Assembly (NCBI GenBank): GCA_035532535.1
Contig: DATKQT010000031.1
Location: 52,536-116,535, forward strand
From: Palsa-739 sp035532535
Lineage (GTDB): Bacteria; Actinomycetota; Thermoleophilia; Gaiellales; Gaiellaceae
Direction of reading: 5' to 3'
Length of the DNA stretch: 64,000 nucleotides
Part shown: piece by piece, positions 47,250-55,372 of the stretch
How the letters are laid out: every line of letters starts with the position of its first letter
Position numbering within the stretch: the stretch's first letter is position 1
The notes under the pieces: generated by a model
Seen by the model: only the letters and a program-made list of their open reading frames with translations
What the model was told of the DNA's origin: nothing
The model's database searches: none
Program-made: the position numbers and the translations under genes

Positions 47250-47323
47250 CCCGAAATCCCTCCACACCTGTGGAAAGTCATGGGGGAAACTCACCTGTTC
47301 CGCATCGCTGTGCGCTCCACGGC

Positions 47324-47332
47324 TGTGGATAA
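47324..47332 (-). promoter_or_regulatory. DnaA box, perfect consensus
   Basis: TGTGGATAA on the plus strand, i.e. TTATCCACA on the minus strand. It can serve origin firing or dnaA autoregulation. Confidence 0.6.
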
Positions 47333-47352
47333 GTCGGTGGACGACCGTCGTC

Positions 47353-47358
47353 TATACT
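47353..47358 (+). promoter_or_regulatory. -10 box (TATACT) of the rpmH operon
   Basis: TATACT, about 58 bases before the rpmH GTG. The -35 would overlap the DnaA box, so DnaA could repress the operon. Confidence 0.45.
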
Positions 47359-47416
47359 GGGCGCTCGCGCCGAGTGCCATGGCGCCCGAATCTGCCTCTT
47401 TCGATCTTTTTCTCAC

Positions 47417-47551
47417 GTGAAGCGGACATATCAGCCAAACGTTCGACGCCGCAAGCGCAAGCACGGCTTCCGCACGCGGATGTCGACGCGCGCCGGCCGG
47501 CTGATCCTGAAGCGGCGCCGGCTCAAGGGCCGCGCGAAGCTCTCGGCGTAA
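47417..47551 (+). CDS. rpmH: Ribosomal protein L34
   Basis: A 44-residue basic protein of the large ribosomal subunit: MKRTYQPNVRRRKRKHGFRT, then MSTRAGRLILKRRRLKGRAK and LSA. The length and sequence are typical. GTG start within tctcacGTGAAG. It is too short for a 60-residue ORF cutoff but certain. It precedes rnpA by 11 bases, the universal order. Confidence 0.97.
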   Translation: MKRTYQPNVRRRKRKHGFRTRMSTRAGRLILKRRRLKGRAKLSA

Positions 47552-47562
47552 TCTTCGGCGTT

Positions 47563-47913
47563 GTGAAGCGCGCAAACCGTCTGTCCCGTTCGCGGGATTT
47601 CGACGCCGTCTACCGCCAGGGCCGGTCGGTCTCGTCGCGGTTCCTCGTTCTGTACTGGTTCGGGCAGGAGGAGCCGGCCGAGCCGCGCTTCGGCATGTCC
47701 GTCCCCCGCTCGGTCGGGAACGCGGTGGCCCGTAACAAGCTCAAGCGGCAGCTGCGGGAGTTGTGGCGCGCGCGCCTCGAACGTGTGCCGACCGGCCGCG
47801 ACTACGTGTTGATCGTGCGGCCGGGCGTCGCCGAGGCGGTTGCGGCCAACGGCTTCGAGTGGTTGGGCGAGCGGATCGACGAGGTGCTCTCGATGACGAA
47901 GGCGGCCGCCTGA
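47563..47913 (+). CDS. rnpA: Ribonuclease P protein component
   Basis: A 116-residue basic subunit that helps RNase P RNA mature tRNA 5' ends. KRANRLSRSRDFDAVYRQGRS and the RNR motif ARNKLKRQLRELWR (family RNRxKR). The GTG after the rpmH stop is the start; the longer frame reads back through rpmH. Overlaps yidD by one base (TGATG). Confidence 0.95.
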   Translation: MKRANRLSRSRDFDAVYRQGRSVSSRFLVLYWFGQEEPAEPRFGMSVPRSVGNAVARNKLKRQLRELWRARLERVPTGRDYVLIVRPGVAEAVAANGFEWLGERIDEVLSMTKAAA

Positions 47914-48122
47914 TGTATCGCGTCGGCGTGGCTGCAGTCTGGGTGTATCGCGTGACGTGGGGCGCGCTCTTCCCGACGACGTGCAAGTACCACCCCTCGT
48001 GCTCGCAGTACGCGATCGACGCTGTCCGTCAGAAGGGGCTCCTGCGCGGCAGCGCGCTCGCGGGGTGGCGGCTCCTGCGCTGCAACCCGTGGAGCCGCGG
48101 AGGATTCGATCCGGTTCGATGA
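47913..48122 (+). CDS. yidD: Membrane protein insertion efficiency factor YidD
   Basis: 69 residues: amphipathic start MYRVGVAAVWVYRVTWGALF, then CKYHPSCSQYAIDAVRQKG and WRLLRCNPWSRGGFDPV, the UPF0161 signature with three cysteines. Helps YidC-dependent insertion. Stop overlaps the yidC ATG. Confidence 0.95.
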   Translation: MYRVGVAAVWVYRVTWGALFPTTCKYHPSCSQYAIDAVRQKGLLRGSALAGWRLLRCNPWSRGGFDPVR

Positions 48123-48958
48123 TGCACGCGATGCTCGTCTTCTCGCCGATCACGCCGCTCGAGCACACAGCGCGGCACGTCCTCAACTGGCTGCACTTCA
48201 CCATCGGCCTGCCGTGGGCGTGGTCGATCGTTGCGCTCACCGTGATCGTGCGGATGCTGCTCGTTCCGCTGACGGTGAAGCAGATCCACTCGATGCAGAG
48301 CCTGCAGCGCCACGCGCCGCAGATGAAGGAGATTCAGAAGAAGTACAAGGGCGACAAGGCGAAGCAGAACGAGGAGTTGATGAAGTTCTACCGCGAGAAC
48401 AACATCAACCCTGCGGCCTCGTGCCTGCCGATGCTGTTCCAGCTTCCGGTCTTCATCGCGCTCTACTACTCGCTCAAGACGTTCTCGAAGCACCCGCCCG
48501 GCGGCAACCTCTCCTTCCTCCATTTCATTCCCTCCATTGCGGCGCATACGACGACGCACTGGGGCGGCTACGTGCTGCTCGTCGTGTACGTCGCGAGCCA
48601 GATGATGTCGACGTTGTACATGTCGGCGACTGCGGACAAGACGCAGCGGATCCTCTTCATGTTCATGCCGCTCGTCTTCGTGTTCGTGATAGCGCGCTTC
48701 CCGGCCGGCCTTGTCCTGTACTGGGTGACGACGAACCTGTGGACCGTCGGGCAGGGGCTGATCACGCGGCGGCTGATGCCGAAGACGCCACCGCCTGATC
48801 TCTTCAAGCGGACATCGCGGACGCCGCCCAAGGACGATGGGAGCGACGGCAACGGCGCGAAACCGCCGGCGCCGGAAGCGTCGAAGGCCGAGACGCCCCG
48901 CCCCGCGGGCCAACCGCGCAAGGTGCGGCGGAAGAAAGGCGCGGCTCGCAGGCGATGA
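48119..48958 (+). CDS. yidC: Membrane protein insertase YidC/Oxa1
   Basis: 279 residues, the Gram-positive short form without the periplasmic P1 domain. Five membrane segments, a charged cytoplasmic loop (MKEIQKKYKGDKAKQNEELM) and the groove Arg in VIVRMLLVPLTVKQ. The long basic tail (PRKVRRKKGAARRR) binds the ribosome in the family. Two tandem ATGs (48119 and 48122) overlap the yidD stop. Confidence 0.96.
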   Translation: MMHAMLVFSPITPLEHTARHVLNWLHFTIGLPWAWSIVALTVIVRMLLVPLTVKQIHSMQSLQRHAPQMKEIQKKYKGDKAKQNEELMKFYRENNINPAASCLPMLFQLPVFIALYYSLKTFSKHPPGGNLSFLHFIPSIAAHTTTHWGGYVLLVVYVASQMMSTLYMSATADKTQRILFMFMPLVFVFVIARFPAGLVLYWVTTNLWTVGQGLITRRLMPKTPPPDLFKRTSRTPPKDDGSDGNGAKPPAPEASKAETPRPAGQPRKVRRKKGAARRR

Positions 48959-49629
48959 GCAACGTGACCGTCGAAGCCACGGGGGAGACGGTCGGCGAGG
49001 CGAAGTGGGCGGCACTCCGCGAGCTCGAGCTGCGTCATCCCGGGCTGGACAAGACGGCAGTGCAGTTCGAGGTTGTCTCTGAAGGCGAGCGCGGCCTTCT
49101 CGGAGTCGGGTACGAGCCCGCGCGCGTCGTCGCGATGGCTCCCGCGGATGCAGTCGAGGCCACGGCGATCGACGAGAGCGACGCTGCAGGCGACCTGCGC
49201 GCGTTGCTCACGCGGATGACGCATGTGCTGGGGGTCGACGGCAGGCTGGACGTGCACGAGAACGACGAGTCGCTCGTCGCCACGGTGACCGCCGCCGACG
49301 CGGGGCTCCTCATCGGCAGGCACGGCCAGACGATCGATGCCATCCAGTACCTCATGAACGCGATCTCACATCGCCGCGGCGACGATCCGCGCAAGGAAAT
49401 CGTCGTGGACGCCGCCGGCTACCGCGAGCGTCGTCGCGCGACGCTCGAGTCGCTCGCGCTGCGCACGGCGGAGCAGGTTCGCGCGAGCGGCGCTCCCGTC
49501 GAGCTCGACCCCATGACGGCGGTCGAACGAAAGGTCGTCCATCTCGCGCTGAAGGAGCATGAGGGCGTCGAGACCCGCTCCGACGGCACGGAGCCGAACC
49601 GCTACGTCGTCGTCGTCCCCGCTGACTGA
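48955..49629 (+). CDS. jag: Jag/KhpB RNA-binding protein
   Basis: 224 residues: Jag-N domain (VTVEATGETVGEAKWAALRE, ERGLLGVGYEPARV), KH domain with LIGRHGQTIDAIQYLMN (GxxG loop GRHGQT), and R3H domain (MTAVERKVVHLALKEHEGV). Acts with KhpA in small-RNA/ division control in Gram-positives. The ATG overlaps the yidC stop (ATGA). Confidence 0.95.
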   Translation: MSNVTVEATGETVGEAKWAALRELELRHPGLDKTAVQFEVVSEGERGLLGVGYEPARVVAMAPADAVEATAIDESDAAGDLRALLTRMTHVLGVDGRLDVHENDESLVATVTAADAGLLIGRHGQTIDAIQYLMNAISHRRGDDPRKEIVVDAAGYRERRRATLESLALRTAEQVRASGAPVELDPMTAVERKVVHLALKEHEGVETRSDGTEPNRYVVVVPAD

Positions 49630-50194
49630 CGACTGGCTCCGGGCGGTCCTCGCGACGCCGGGGCTGACCGGGCTGCGCGACGAGGCGGAAGCGCGGACGA
49701 TGCTCGTGGAGGACGCGCTCCGCGCGACCGATCTCGTGCGGTCCTTCGACGGGCCGATCGTCGACGTCGGCTCCGGTGGCGGCTCGCCCGGAATCCCGCT
49801 CGCGCTTGCCCTGCCCGACCGCGAGGTGACGCTGCTCGAGGCGTCGCGCCGCAAGTGCGATTTCCTCGAGCGGTGGGCGCCGCAGAATGCGCGTGTCCTC
49901 TGGGGCCGCGCCGAGGAGCAGGAGGCGGACAGCTACGGCGTCGCGCTCGCGAAGGCGCTTGCGCAGCCGCCAGTCGCCGCCGAGCTCTGCCTGTCGCTCG
50001 TCCGGCCCGGCGGCGCCGCGATCCTGTGGGTCGGCGCATCCGCCGATCTGTCGGTGGTCGCGCGCGTCTCCTCCCTGCTCGGCGGCGACGTACCGGAGGA
50101 GCGTGACGGCCTCGTCGTCATCCGCAAGCTTGCACCGACGCCACCCGGGTTCCCGCGGCGGGCCGGCATGCCGAAGAAGCGCCCGCTCGTCTAG
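49622..50194 (+). CDS. rsmG: 16S rRNA (guanine527-N7)-methyltransferase
   Basis: About 190 residues: IVDVGSGGGSPGIPLALALP (SAM loop) and VTLLEASRRKCDFLERWA, the RsmG/GidB signature. The family N-terminus (TDDWLRAVLATPGLTGLRDEAEA) begins right after a CTG that overlaps the jag stop (CTGACTGA). The only canonical start upstream is an ATG at 49559 that adds 21 residues of jag-shadow sequence (Arg/Ser/Thr rich). I place the start at CTG with reserve. Confidence 0.88.
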   Translation: MTDDWLRAVLATPGLTGLRDEAEARTMLVEDALRATDLVRSFDGPIVDVGSGGGSPGIPLALALPDREVTLLEASRRKCDFLERWAPQNARVLWGRAEEQEADSYGVALAKALAQPPVAAELCLSLVRPGGAAILWVGASADLSVVARVSSLLGGDVPEERDGLVVIRKLAPTPPGFPRRAGMPKKRPLV

Positions 50195-50239
50195 CCGGAC
50201 TCTCTGTAGGGGAATATGCGACCGATATCCCCTGTCCGG
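50195..50239 (+). promoter_or_regulatory. Long hairpin between rsmG and parA
   Basis: CCGGAC (50195-50200) pairs with GTCCGG (50234-50239), and AGGGG..ATAT (50208-50217) with ATATCCCCT (50225-50233), leaving a seven-base loop and a seven-base bulge. It sits 13 bases before the parA ATG and could terminate the rpmH operon or control parA. No T-run follows. Confidence 0.5.
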
Positions 50240-50252
50240 CCTTGAAGCAACA

Positions 50253-51014
50253 ATGAGGTCCGTGGGCCGGATCTACGCACTCGCGAACCAGAAGGGCGGC
50301 GTCGGCAAGACGACGACCGCCATCAACCTCGCTGCGTGCCTCGCGGAGGCAGGCGAGCGCGCACTTGTCGTCGACCTCGACCCGCAGGCGAACGCCACTT
50401 CGGGCCTCGGCATGCGCGCGAACGGCACCTCGAGCTACGACCTGCTCGACGGCGCCCCGCTCGCCGACCTGGCGAAACACACCGCGTTCGCGAACCTCGA
50501 TCTCGTCCCGTCGAAGCCCGACCTCGCCGGCGCCGTCGTCGAGCTCGCGGCGCGCGGCGACGGGGAGCGTTACCTCGCGCAGGCGCTCGCGGCCGGGACG
50601 TCGCAGTACGACTTCGTCTTCATCGACTGCCCGCCGGCCCTCGGCCCGCTGACGGTGAACGCGCTCGCAGCCGCCGACCGCGTGCTCGTTCCGGTGCAGG
50701 CCGAGTACTACGCGCTCGAAGGTTTGACGCAACTGATGCAGTCGATCGAGCTCATCCGCCGCCGGCTCAACCCGCGTCTCGGCATCGGCGGCGTGCTGAT
50801 GACGATGGTGGACGCACGCACGCGCCTCGCGCAGGACGTGGAGGCCGAGGTGCGACGGCATTTCGGCCCGCTCGTCTTCAGGACGTCGGTCCCTCGCTCG
50901 GTGCGCCTTGCGGAGGCGCCCAGCCATGGGCTGCCGGCGATCGCCTACGACCGTCGCTCCGCCGGAGCCGACGCCTACTGGAAGGTGGCGATGGAGCTTG
51001 TCGAGCGCAGCTAA
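50253..51014 (+). CDS. parA: Chromosome-partitioning ATPase ParA
   Basis: A 253-residue Walker-type partition ATPase: deviant Walker A NQKGGVGKTTTAIN, VDLDPQANATSGLG, DCPPALGPLTVNAL and the Arg/Ser-rich FRTSVPRSVRLAEAPSHG. Short chromosomal type without a DNA-binding N-terminus. It moves ParB-bound origins. Overlaps parB by 17 bases. Confidence 0.96.
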   Translation: MRSVGRIYALANQKGGVGKTTTAINLAACLAEAGERALVVDLDPQANATSGLGMRANGTSSYDLLDGAPLADLAKHTAFANLDLVPSKPDLAGAVVELAARGDGERYLAQALAAGTSQYDFVFIDCPPALGPLTVNALAAADRVLVPVQAEYYALEGLTQLMQSIELIRRRLNPRLGIGGVLMTMVDARTRLAQDVEAEVRRHFGPLVFRTSVPRSVRLAEAPSHGLPAIAYDRRSAGADAYWKVAMELVERS

Positions 51015-51855
51015 TCGCAGAGGCCTCGGCCGCGGCCTCGAGGTTCTCGTCGGCGGCCTCGAGCCGGGCTCGCCCGAGTTGATCGAGCTGTCGGTCGACG
51101 CGATCCACCCCAACCCGCGTCAGCCGCGCAAGCGGTTCGACGGCGAAGCGGGATCGGGGCTCGCGGAGTCGATCCGGTCGCAGGGCGTCATCTCGCCGCT
51201 GCTCGTCCGGCCTCGCACGGCCGGCGGATACGAGATCGTCGCCGGCGAGCGGCGCTGGCGTGCAGCGCGTGAAGCGGGGCGTCAGACGGTTCCGGCGGTC
51301 GTGCGCGAGACCGACGACCGCGACACGCTCCTGCTCGGGCTCGTCGAGAACGTTGCCCGCGAGCAACTGACGGCGGTGGAGGAGGCGCGCGCGTACGCGG
51401 TGCTCATCGACGAGTTCTCCCTCTCGCTCGGCGAGGTGGCCGAGCGCGTCGGCCGGTCGAAGCCATCGGTCTCGAATCGGATCCGCCTGCTCGACCTTCC
51501 CGACGACGTGCTCGGAATGGTCGAGCGCGGCCAACTCACCGAAGGCCACGCGCGCGCTGTGCTCGCCGTTCCCGATCACGAAGGGCGCCGCAGGCTCGCG
51601 CGCGAGATCGTGCAGAAGGGGTTGTCGGTGCGCGTCGCCGAGCAGCGTGCGAAGTGGGCCGGCGCGAAGCAGAAGCCGCGCGTGCGCGCGACGCCGGTCG
51701 ACCCGGCGATCGCCGGCCGTGTGCGTGACGCGATGCAGCGGCTGACCGGTTTCCACGCGAAGGTGTCGAGCGGCCGTGTCGAGCTTCTGTTCGCCGACGA
51801 GCACGAGCTGGAAGAGATCGCGGAAGCGCTGGAGCGTGCGTCCGGCCGCATGTAG
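50998..51855 (+). CDS. parB: Chromosome-partitioning protein ParB
   Basis: 285 residues: NRRGLGRGLEVLVGG (ParA-stimulating N-terminus), HPNPRQPRKRF, the CTPase motif IVAGERRWRAAREAG, LVENVAREQLTAVEEARAY and the HTH SLGEVAERVGRSKPSVSNRI. TTG start inside the end of parA. No good parS site is in the window. Confidence 0.96.
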   Translation: MSSAANRRGLGRGLEVLVGGLEPGSPELIELSVDAIHPNPRQPRKRFDGEAGSGLAESIRSQGVISPLLVRPRTAGGYEIVAGERRWRAAREAGRQTVPAVVRETDDRDTLLLGLVENVAREQLTAVEEARAYAVLIDEFSLSLGEVAERVGRSKPSVSNRIRLLDLPDDVLGMVERGQLTEGHARAVLAVPDHEGRRRLAREIVQKGLSVRVAEQRAKWAGAKQKPRVRATPVDPAIAGRVRDAMQRLTGFHAKVSSGRVELLFADEHELEEIAEALERASGRM

Positions 51856-51884
51856 GAGAGTTGTCCCGAGCCCGCGCGCGTTGG

Positions 51885-51915
51885 CAAGGGAAGAGAGACT
51901 GGAACCTGGCACGGG
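51885..51915 (+). repeat. 31-bp dispersed intergenic repeat, copy 3
   Basis: CAAGGG, seven bases, ACTGGAACCTGG, CACGGG, between parB and the ABC operon. It matches the minus-strand copy at 37605-37635 at about 25 of 31 positions and the copy at 3737-3767 with the same spacing. It lies 15 bases before the GTG of the next gene. Confidence 0.55.
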
Positions 51916-51930
51916 AAGTAACGTTGGCTC

Positions 51931-52860
51931 GTGGCCGACAACGGCGCGCTCATCCATGCACGCGGCCTGACGAAGCGCTTCGGCGCTCTCACCGCCGTCG
52001 ACGCGATCGACTTCGACGTCCGCAAGGGCGAGGCGTTCGGCTTCCTCGGGCCGAACGGTGCGGGCAAGAGCTCGACGATGCGCATGATCGGGTGCGTCTC
52101 GCCGATCACCGCCGGCACGCTGCGCGTCCTCGGCCTCGACCCGGCGAGCGACGGCCCTGCGATCCGCGGGCGGCTCGGCGTCGTCCCACAGCTCGACACG
52201 CTCGACCTCGAGCTCACGGTGCGCGAGAACCTCGTCATCTACGGGCGCTACTTCGGGCTGTCCCGGAAAGAGCTGCGCGTGCGGACGGACGAGCTGCTCG
52301 AGTTCGTGCAGCTCTCGGAGCGCGCGGACGATCCGGTCGAACCGCTCTCCGGCGGCATTAAGCGGCGGCTCACGATCGCGCGCTCACTCGTGAACGACCC
52401 AGACGTCCTGTTGCTGGACGAGCCGACGACGGGGCTCGATCCGCAGGCGCGTCACGTCGTCTGGGACCGGCTGTTCCGGCTGAAGCAGCAGGGCGTGACG
52501 CTCGTCCTCACGACGCACTACATGGACGAGGCCGAGCAGCTGTGTGACCGGCTTGTGATCATGCACCAGGGCACGATCGCGGAGGAAGGCTCACCGATCG
52601 AGCTCATCCAGCGGCTGTCGACACGCGAGGTGGTCGAGCTCCGCTTTTCGGGCGAAGCCCCGGCGATCGAGGCGGACGTCTTCGACGGACGAGCAGCGCG
52701 CATCGAGGTGCTGCCGGACCGGATCCTGCTCTACACCGACGATGGCGACGCACTCGTCCCGCTTGCGCACGAGCGGCTGCAGCCGCTGAGCGTGCTCGTG
52801 CGACGCTCGACCCTGGAGGACGTCTTCCTCCGCCTCACCGGCCGAACACTCATCGAGTGA
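51931..52860 (+). CDS. ABC transporter ATP-binding protein, DrrA/NodI type
   Basis: 309 residues: Walker A GPNGAGKSSTMRM, Q-loop VPQLDTLD, signature LSGGIKRRLTIARSL, Walker B VLLLDEPTTGLDP and H-loop LTTHYMDEAEQL, then a 90-residue C-terminal domain as in drug/oligosaccharide exporters. Forms an export complex with the two permeases encoded next. GTG start; stop overlaps the next gene. Confidence 0.95.
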   Translation: MADNGALIHARGLTKRFGALTAVDAIDFDVRKGEAFGFLGPNGAGKSSTMRMIGCVSPITAGTLRVLGLDPASDGPAIRGRLGVVPQLDTLDLELTVRENLVIYGRYFGLSRKELRVRTDELLEFVQLSERADDPVEPLSGGIKRRLTIARSLVNDPDVLLLDEPTTGLDPQARHVVWDRLFRLKQQGVTLVLTTHYMDEAEQLCDRLVIMHQGTIAEEGSPIELIQRLSTREVVELRFSGEAPAIEADVFDGRAARIEVLPDRILLYTDDGDALVPLAHERLQPLSVLVRRSTLEDVFLRLTGRTLIE

Positions 52861-53624
52861 TGTCGGGCTCGCTGCGCGCATACGAGCACTGGGTCGCGTC
52901 GTACCGGCGCGTCTGGCGGGGAAGCGTCGTCTCCAGCGTGCTCAACCCCGTCCTGTATCTCACCGCACTCGGCGTCGGGCTCGGCAAGCTCGTGAATCAC
53001 GGTGCGCATCCGCTCGGCGTGTCGTACATCTCGTTCGTCGCGCCGGGGCTTCTGGCCGCGGTCGCCATGCAGATCGCGTCGTTCGAGGCGACCTATCCGG
53101 TCATGGCGTCCATCCGCTGGACGCGCGTGTACCACGCGATGCTCGCGACGCCGTTGCGAATCCGCGACGTCCTCGTCGGCCACCAGCTCTACTTCGCCTC
53201 GCGAGTCGCGGCGTCGAGCGGCATCTACCTCGCGATCCTGGCCGCGTTCGGGGCGCTGCACTCCGCGTACGCGATCCTGGCGTGGCCGGTGGCGATCCTC
53301 ATCGGCATCGCGTTCAGCGCGCCGATCGCCGGGTTCGCCGCGTGGGCGAAGAAGGACAGCTGGTTCGCCGCGCTGTTCCGCTTCGGCATCGTCCCGCTCT
53401 TCCTCTTCTCGGGGACGTTCTTCCCGGTGTCGCGGCTGCCCGAGGGGCTGCGCCAGCTCGCGTACGCGACGCCGCTCTGGCACGGCGTCGACCTCATACG
53501 GCATCTGACGCTCGGAACGGTGACGTGGGGAATGGCACTCGTTCACGTCGCGTACCTCGTGACGCTCGCAGCCGTCGGTCTCGTGCTCGCAGAGCGCAGC
53601 TATACGAAGAGGCTCGTGCTATGA
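52857..53624 (+). CDS. ABC-2 type permease, DrrB/NodJ type (first)
   Basis: 255 residues, about six membrane segments (VLNPVLYLTALGVGLGKLV, FGIVPLFLFSGTFFPVSRLP), with the NodJ-like EATYPVMASIRWTRVYHAML segment. GTG 52857 or ATG 52860 both overlap the ATPase stop. Probably heterodimerises with the next permease. Confidence 0.93.
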   Translation: MMSGSLRAYEHWVASYRRVWRGSVVSSVLNPVLYLTALGVGLGKLVNHGAHPLGVSYISFVAPGLLAAVAMQIASFEATYPVMASIRWTRVYHAMLATPLRIRDVLVGHQLYFASRVAASSGIYLAILAAFGALHSAYAILAWPVAILIGIAFSAPIAGFAAWAKKDSWFAALFRFGIVPLFLFSGTFFPVSRLPEGLRQLAYATPLWHGVDLIRHLTLGTVTWGMALVHVAYLVTLAAVGLVLAERSYTKRLVL

Positions 53625-54382
53625 CGACGTTCGCCGGCACGCGCGCGCATCTGCTCTTCGAGCGCAACCTCATGGTGTACCGCCGCTCGTGGCTGATCAT
53701 CTTCAGCGGGCTGTTCGAACCGCTCTTCTATCTCGCGTCGATCGGCTTCGGGCTCGGGCACTACGTCGGTCGCGTCAACGGCGTCTCGTACGCGAGCTAC
53801 ATCGCGCCGGCGCTGCTCGCGTCGTCGGCGATGAACGGCGCCATCTACGACGCCACCACGAACGTCTTCTGGAAGCTCCGATACGCGAAGGTGTACGACG
53901 CCGTGCTGGCGACACCGCTCGGCCCGACCGACGTCGCGCTCGGGGAGACGTCGTGGGCGCAATTCCGCGGCCTGCTGTACGCGGCCGGCTTCGTCGTCAC
54001 GGCGGCGTCGCTCGGGCTCATCCATTCCTGGTGGGGCCTGCTCGCGCTGCCGGCGGCGCTCGTCGTCGGCTTCGGCTTCGCCGGCATGGGCATCGGCGCG
54101 TCCACGTTCATCCGCAGCTGGCAGGACTTCGACATGGTGCAACTCGTGCAGCTGCCCATGTTCCTCTTCAGCGCGACGTTCTATCCGTTGAGCGTGTACC
54201 CCCTGGCGATCCAGTGGGTGGTGCGCTTCTCGCCGCTCTACAACGCGATCGTCCTCGTGCGCTCGCTCACGCTCGGCACGGTCGGGCCGACGAACCTCGT
54301 CAACGCGGCGTATCTCGTCGCACTCGGGGCGTTCGGGATCTGGCTCGCACGCCGCCGCATGGCGGGCCTGCTGCTGACCTGA
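53621..54382 (+). CDS. ABC-2 type permease, DrrB/NodJ type (second)
   Basis: 253 residues of the same family (NLMVYRRSWLIIFSGLFEPL, DATTNVFWKLRYAKVYDAVL, MFLFSATFYPLSVYPLAIQW). The ATG overlaps the stop of the first permease (ATGA). Two similar but distinct permeases with one ATPase suggest a heterodimeric exporter from a tandem duplication. Confidence 0.93.
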   Translation: MTTFAGTRAHLLFERNLMVYRRSWLIIFSGLFEPLFYLASIGFGLGHYVGRVNGVSYASYIAPALLASSAMNGAIYDATTNVFWKLRYAKVYDAVLATPLGPTDVALGETSWAQFRGLLYAAGFVVTAASLGLIHSWWGLLALPAALVVGFGFAGMGIGASTFIRSWQDFDMVQLVQLPMFLFSATFYPLSVYPLAIQWVVRFSPLYNAIVLVRSLTLGTVGPTNLVNAAYLVALGAFGIWLARRRMAGLLLT

Positions 54383-54394
54383 AACATGCGGGAT

Positions 54395-54467
54395 GGGCGA
54401 TCGTGGATTCGAACCACGGACCTCCGCCTTATCAGAGCGGCGCTCTAACCAACTGAGCTAATCGCCC
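54395..54467 (-). tRNA. tRNA-Ile (GAT anticodon)
   Basis: A 73-base cloverleaf: acceptor GGGCGAT/ATCGCCC, D-arm GCTC AGTTGGTTA GAGC, anticodon loop CTGATAA (anticodon GAT), T-arm CGTGG TTCGAAT CCACG. CCA is not encoded. It lies alone between the ABC operon and a small hypothetical gene. Confidence 0.97.
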
Positions 54468-54497
54468 GCGAGCGGCCGGAAGTGTAGCGCGGTCGGG

Positions 54498-54746
54498 TCA
54501 GTGGATCGGGTGCGTGCGCCGGAGATACTCCTCCACCGCCAGCAGGAACGTCCGGTCGGAGGCGATCTCGCGCAGCTGGCCCTTCGTCTCGTCGTCGAGG
54601 CCCCGCTCGCGCGCGAGCTCGTCCAGGAAGCCCGGAATCGACCCGCCCTTCGAGAGCGCGGACATGCGTAGGACGATACGGCGCGTGTCTGCGTCCTGCG
54701 AGATGGCCTCGAACGCCTCGATGTCCTCGAGCCAGTGAGCGGTCAT
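54498..54746 (-). CDS. Hypothetical protein, 82 residues
   Basis: A small soluble acidic helical protein starting MTAHWLEDIEAFEAISQDAD and ending EEYLRRTHPIH. I do not recognise a family. Protein-like composition and a GC3-rich codon pattern support it. It is divergent from the BFN-domain gene with an 80-bp gap. Confidence 0.65.
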   Translation of the reverse strand: MTAHWLEDIEAFEAISQDADTRRIVLRMSALSKGGSIPGFLDELARERGLDDETKGQLREIASDRTFLLAVEEYLRRTHPIH

Positions 54747-54804
54747 TGCGGCTCAACGGCGGCGAGCACGGCGTGGATACGGATTTCGTCTCGGTGCCCT
54801 GAGC

Positions 54805-54810
54805 TATATT
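54805..54810 (+). promoter_or_regulatory. -10 box (TATATT) of the BFN-domain gene
   Basis: TATATT, 16 bases before the ATG at 54827; the best -10 in the 54747-54826 gap. Confidence 0.4.
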
Positions 54811-54826
54811 CGGTCCGAGGTCGGGG

Positions 54827-55372
54827 ATGCAGGAGATGCTCATCTACGGCGTCAGCTTCGACTTGGTCGGCAAGCAGCCGATCGTCCTGTTGAAGACCGC
54901 CGACGGGAACAAGTTCCTCCCGATCTGGATCGGGCATCCTGAGGCGGCGGCGATTCTCATGAAGCTGCAGAGCCAGGCGCCGCCGCGGCCGATGACGCAC
55001 GACCTGCTGAGCGACATGCTCGAGCAGCTCGGAGCCCAGATCATCCGCATCACCGTCACCGAGCTGCGCGAGAACACCTTCTACGCGCAGATCACGTTGC
55101 AACAGGACGGCGGCGAGATCGAGATCGACTCCCGGCCCTCGGACGCGATCGCGCTCGCGATCCGCGCAGAGGCGCCGATCTTCGCCGCCGACCGCGTCAT
55201 CGAGGAGTCGGCGATCGAGTTCGAGGGTGAGGAGATCGACCAGGACCGGCTGGACGAGGAAGTGGCGAAGTTCCGCAACTTCCTCGACGAGGTCACGCCG
55301 GACCAGTTCGCCGAGGTCGAGGACGGCGACGAAGACGAGGCCGAGGAGCTCGAAGAGGAAGAGGAAGATTAG
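54827..55372 (+). CDS. BFN/DUF151 bifunctional nuclease-family protein
   Basis: 181 residues: LIYGVSFDLVGKQPIVLLKT, FLPIWIGHPEAAAI, DLLSDMLEQLGAQIIRITVTEL and SRPSDAIALAIRAEAPIF define the BFN domain (nuclease activity reported in some members). A strongly acidic tail (DGDEDEAEELEEEEED) follows. ATG at 54827 or 54836 are both possible. The stop overlaps the CPBP gene by four bases. Confidence 0.93.
   Translation: MQEMLIYGVSFDLVGKQPIVLLKTADGNKFLPIWIGHPEAAAILMKLQSQAPPRPMTHDLLSDMLEQLGAQIIRITVTELRENTFYAQITLQQDGGEIEIDSRPSDAIALAIRAEAPIFAADRVIEESAIEFEGEEIDQDRLDEEVAKFRNFLDEVTPDQFAEVEDGDEDEAEELEEEEED

Larger units (their letters stand above)
47155..47416. other. rpmH-dnaA intergenic region, candidate oriC
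   Basis: 262 bp between divergent dnaA and rpmH. It holds one perfect DnaA box (TGTGGATAA, 47324-47332), an inverted pair of box cores TCCACA cc TGTGGA (47261-47274), a 15-bp inverted repeat (47199-47249), A-rich tracts (47205-47220) and the rpmH -10. This is the best origin candidate in the window, but a single strong box is few. Confidence 0.45.

Noticed and set aside
47409..47424. parS-like sequence around TCTCACGTGAAG at the rpmH start
   Set aside because: Only about 12 of 16 positions match TGTTTCACGTGAAACA and it overlaps the rpmH start codon; too weak to call a ParB site.
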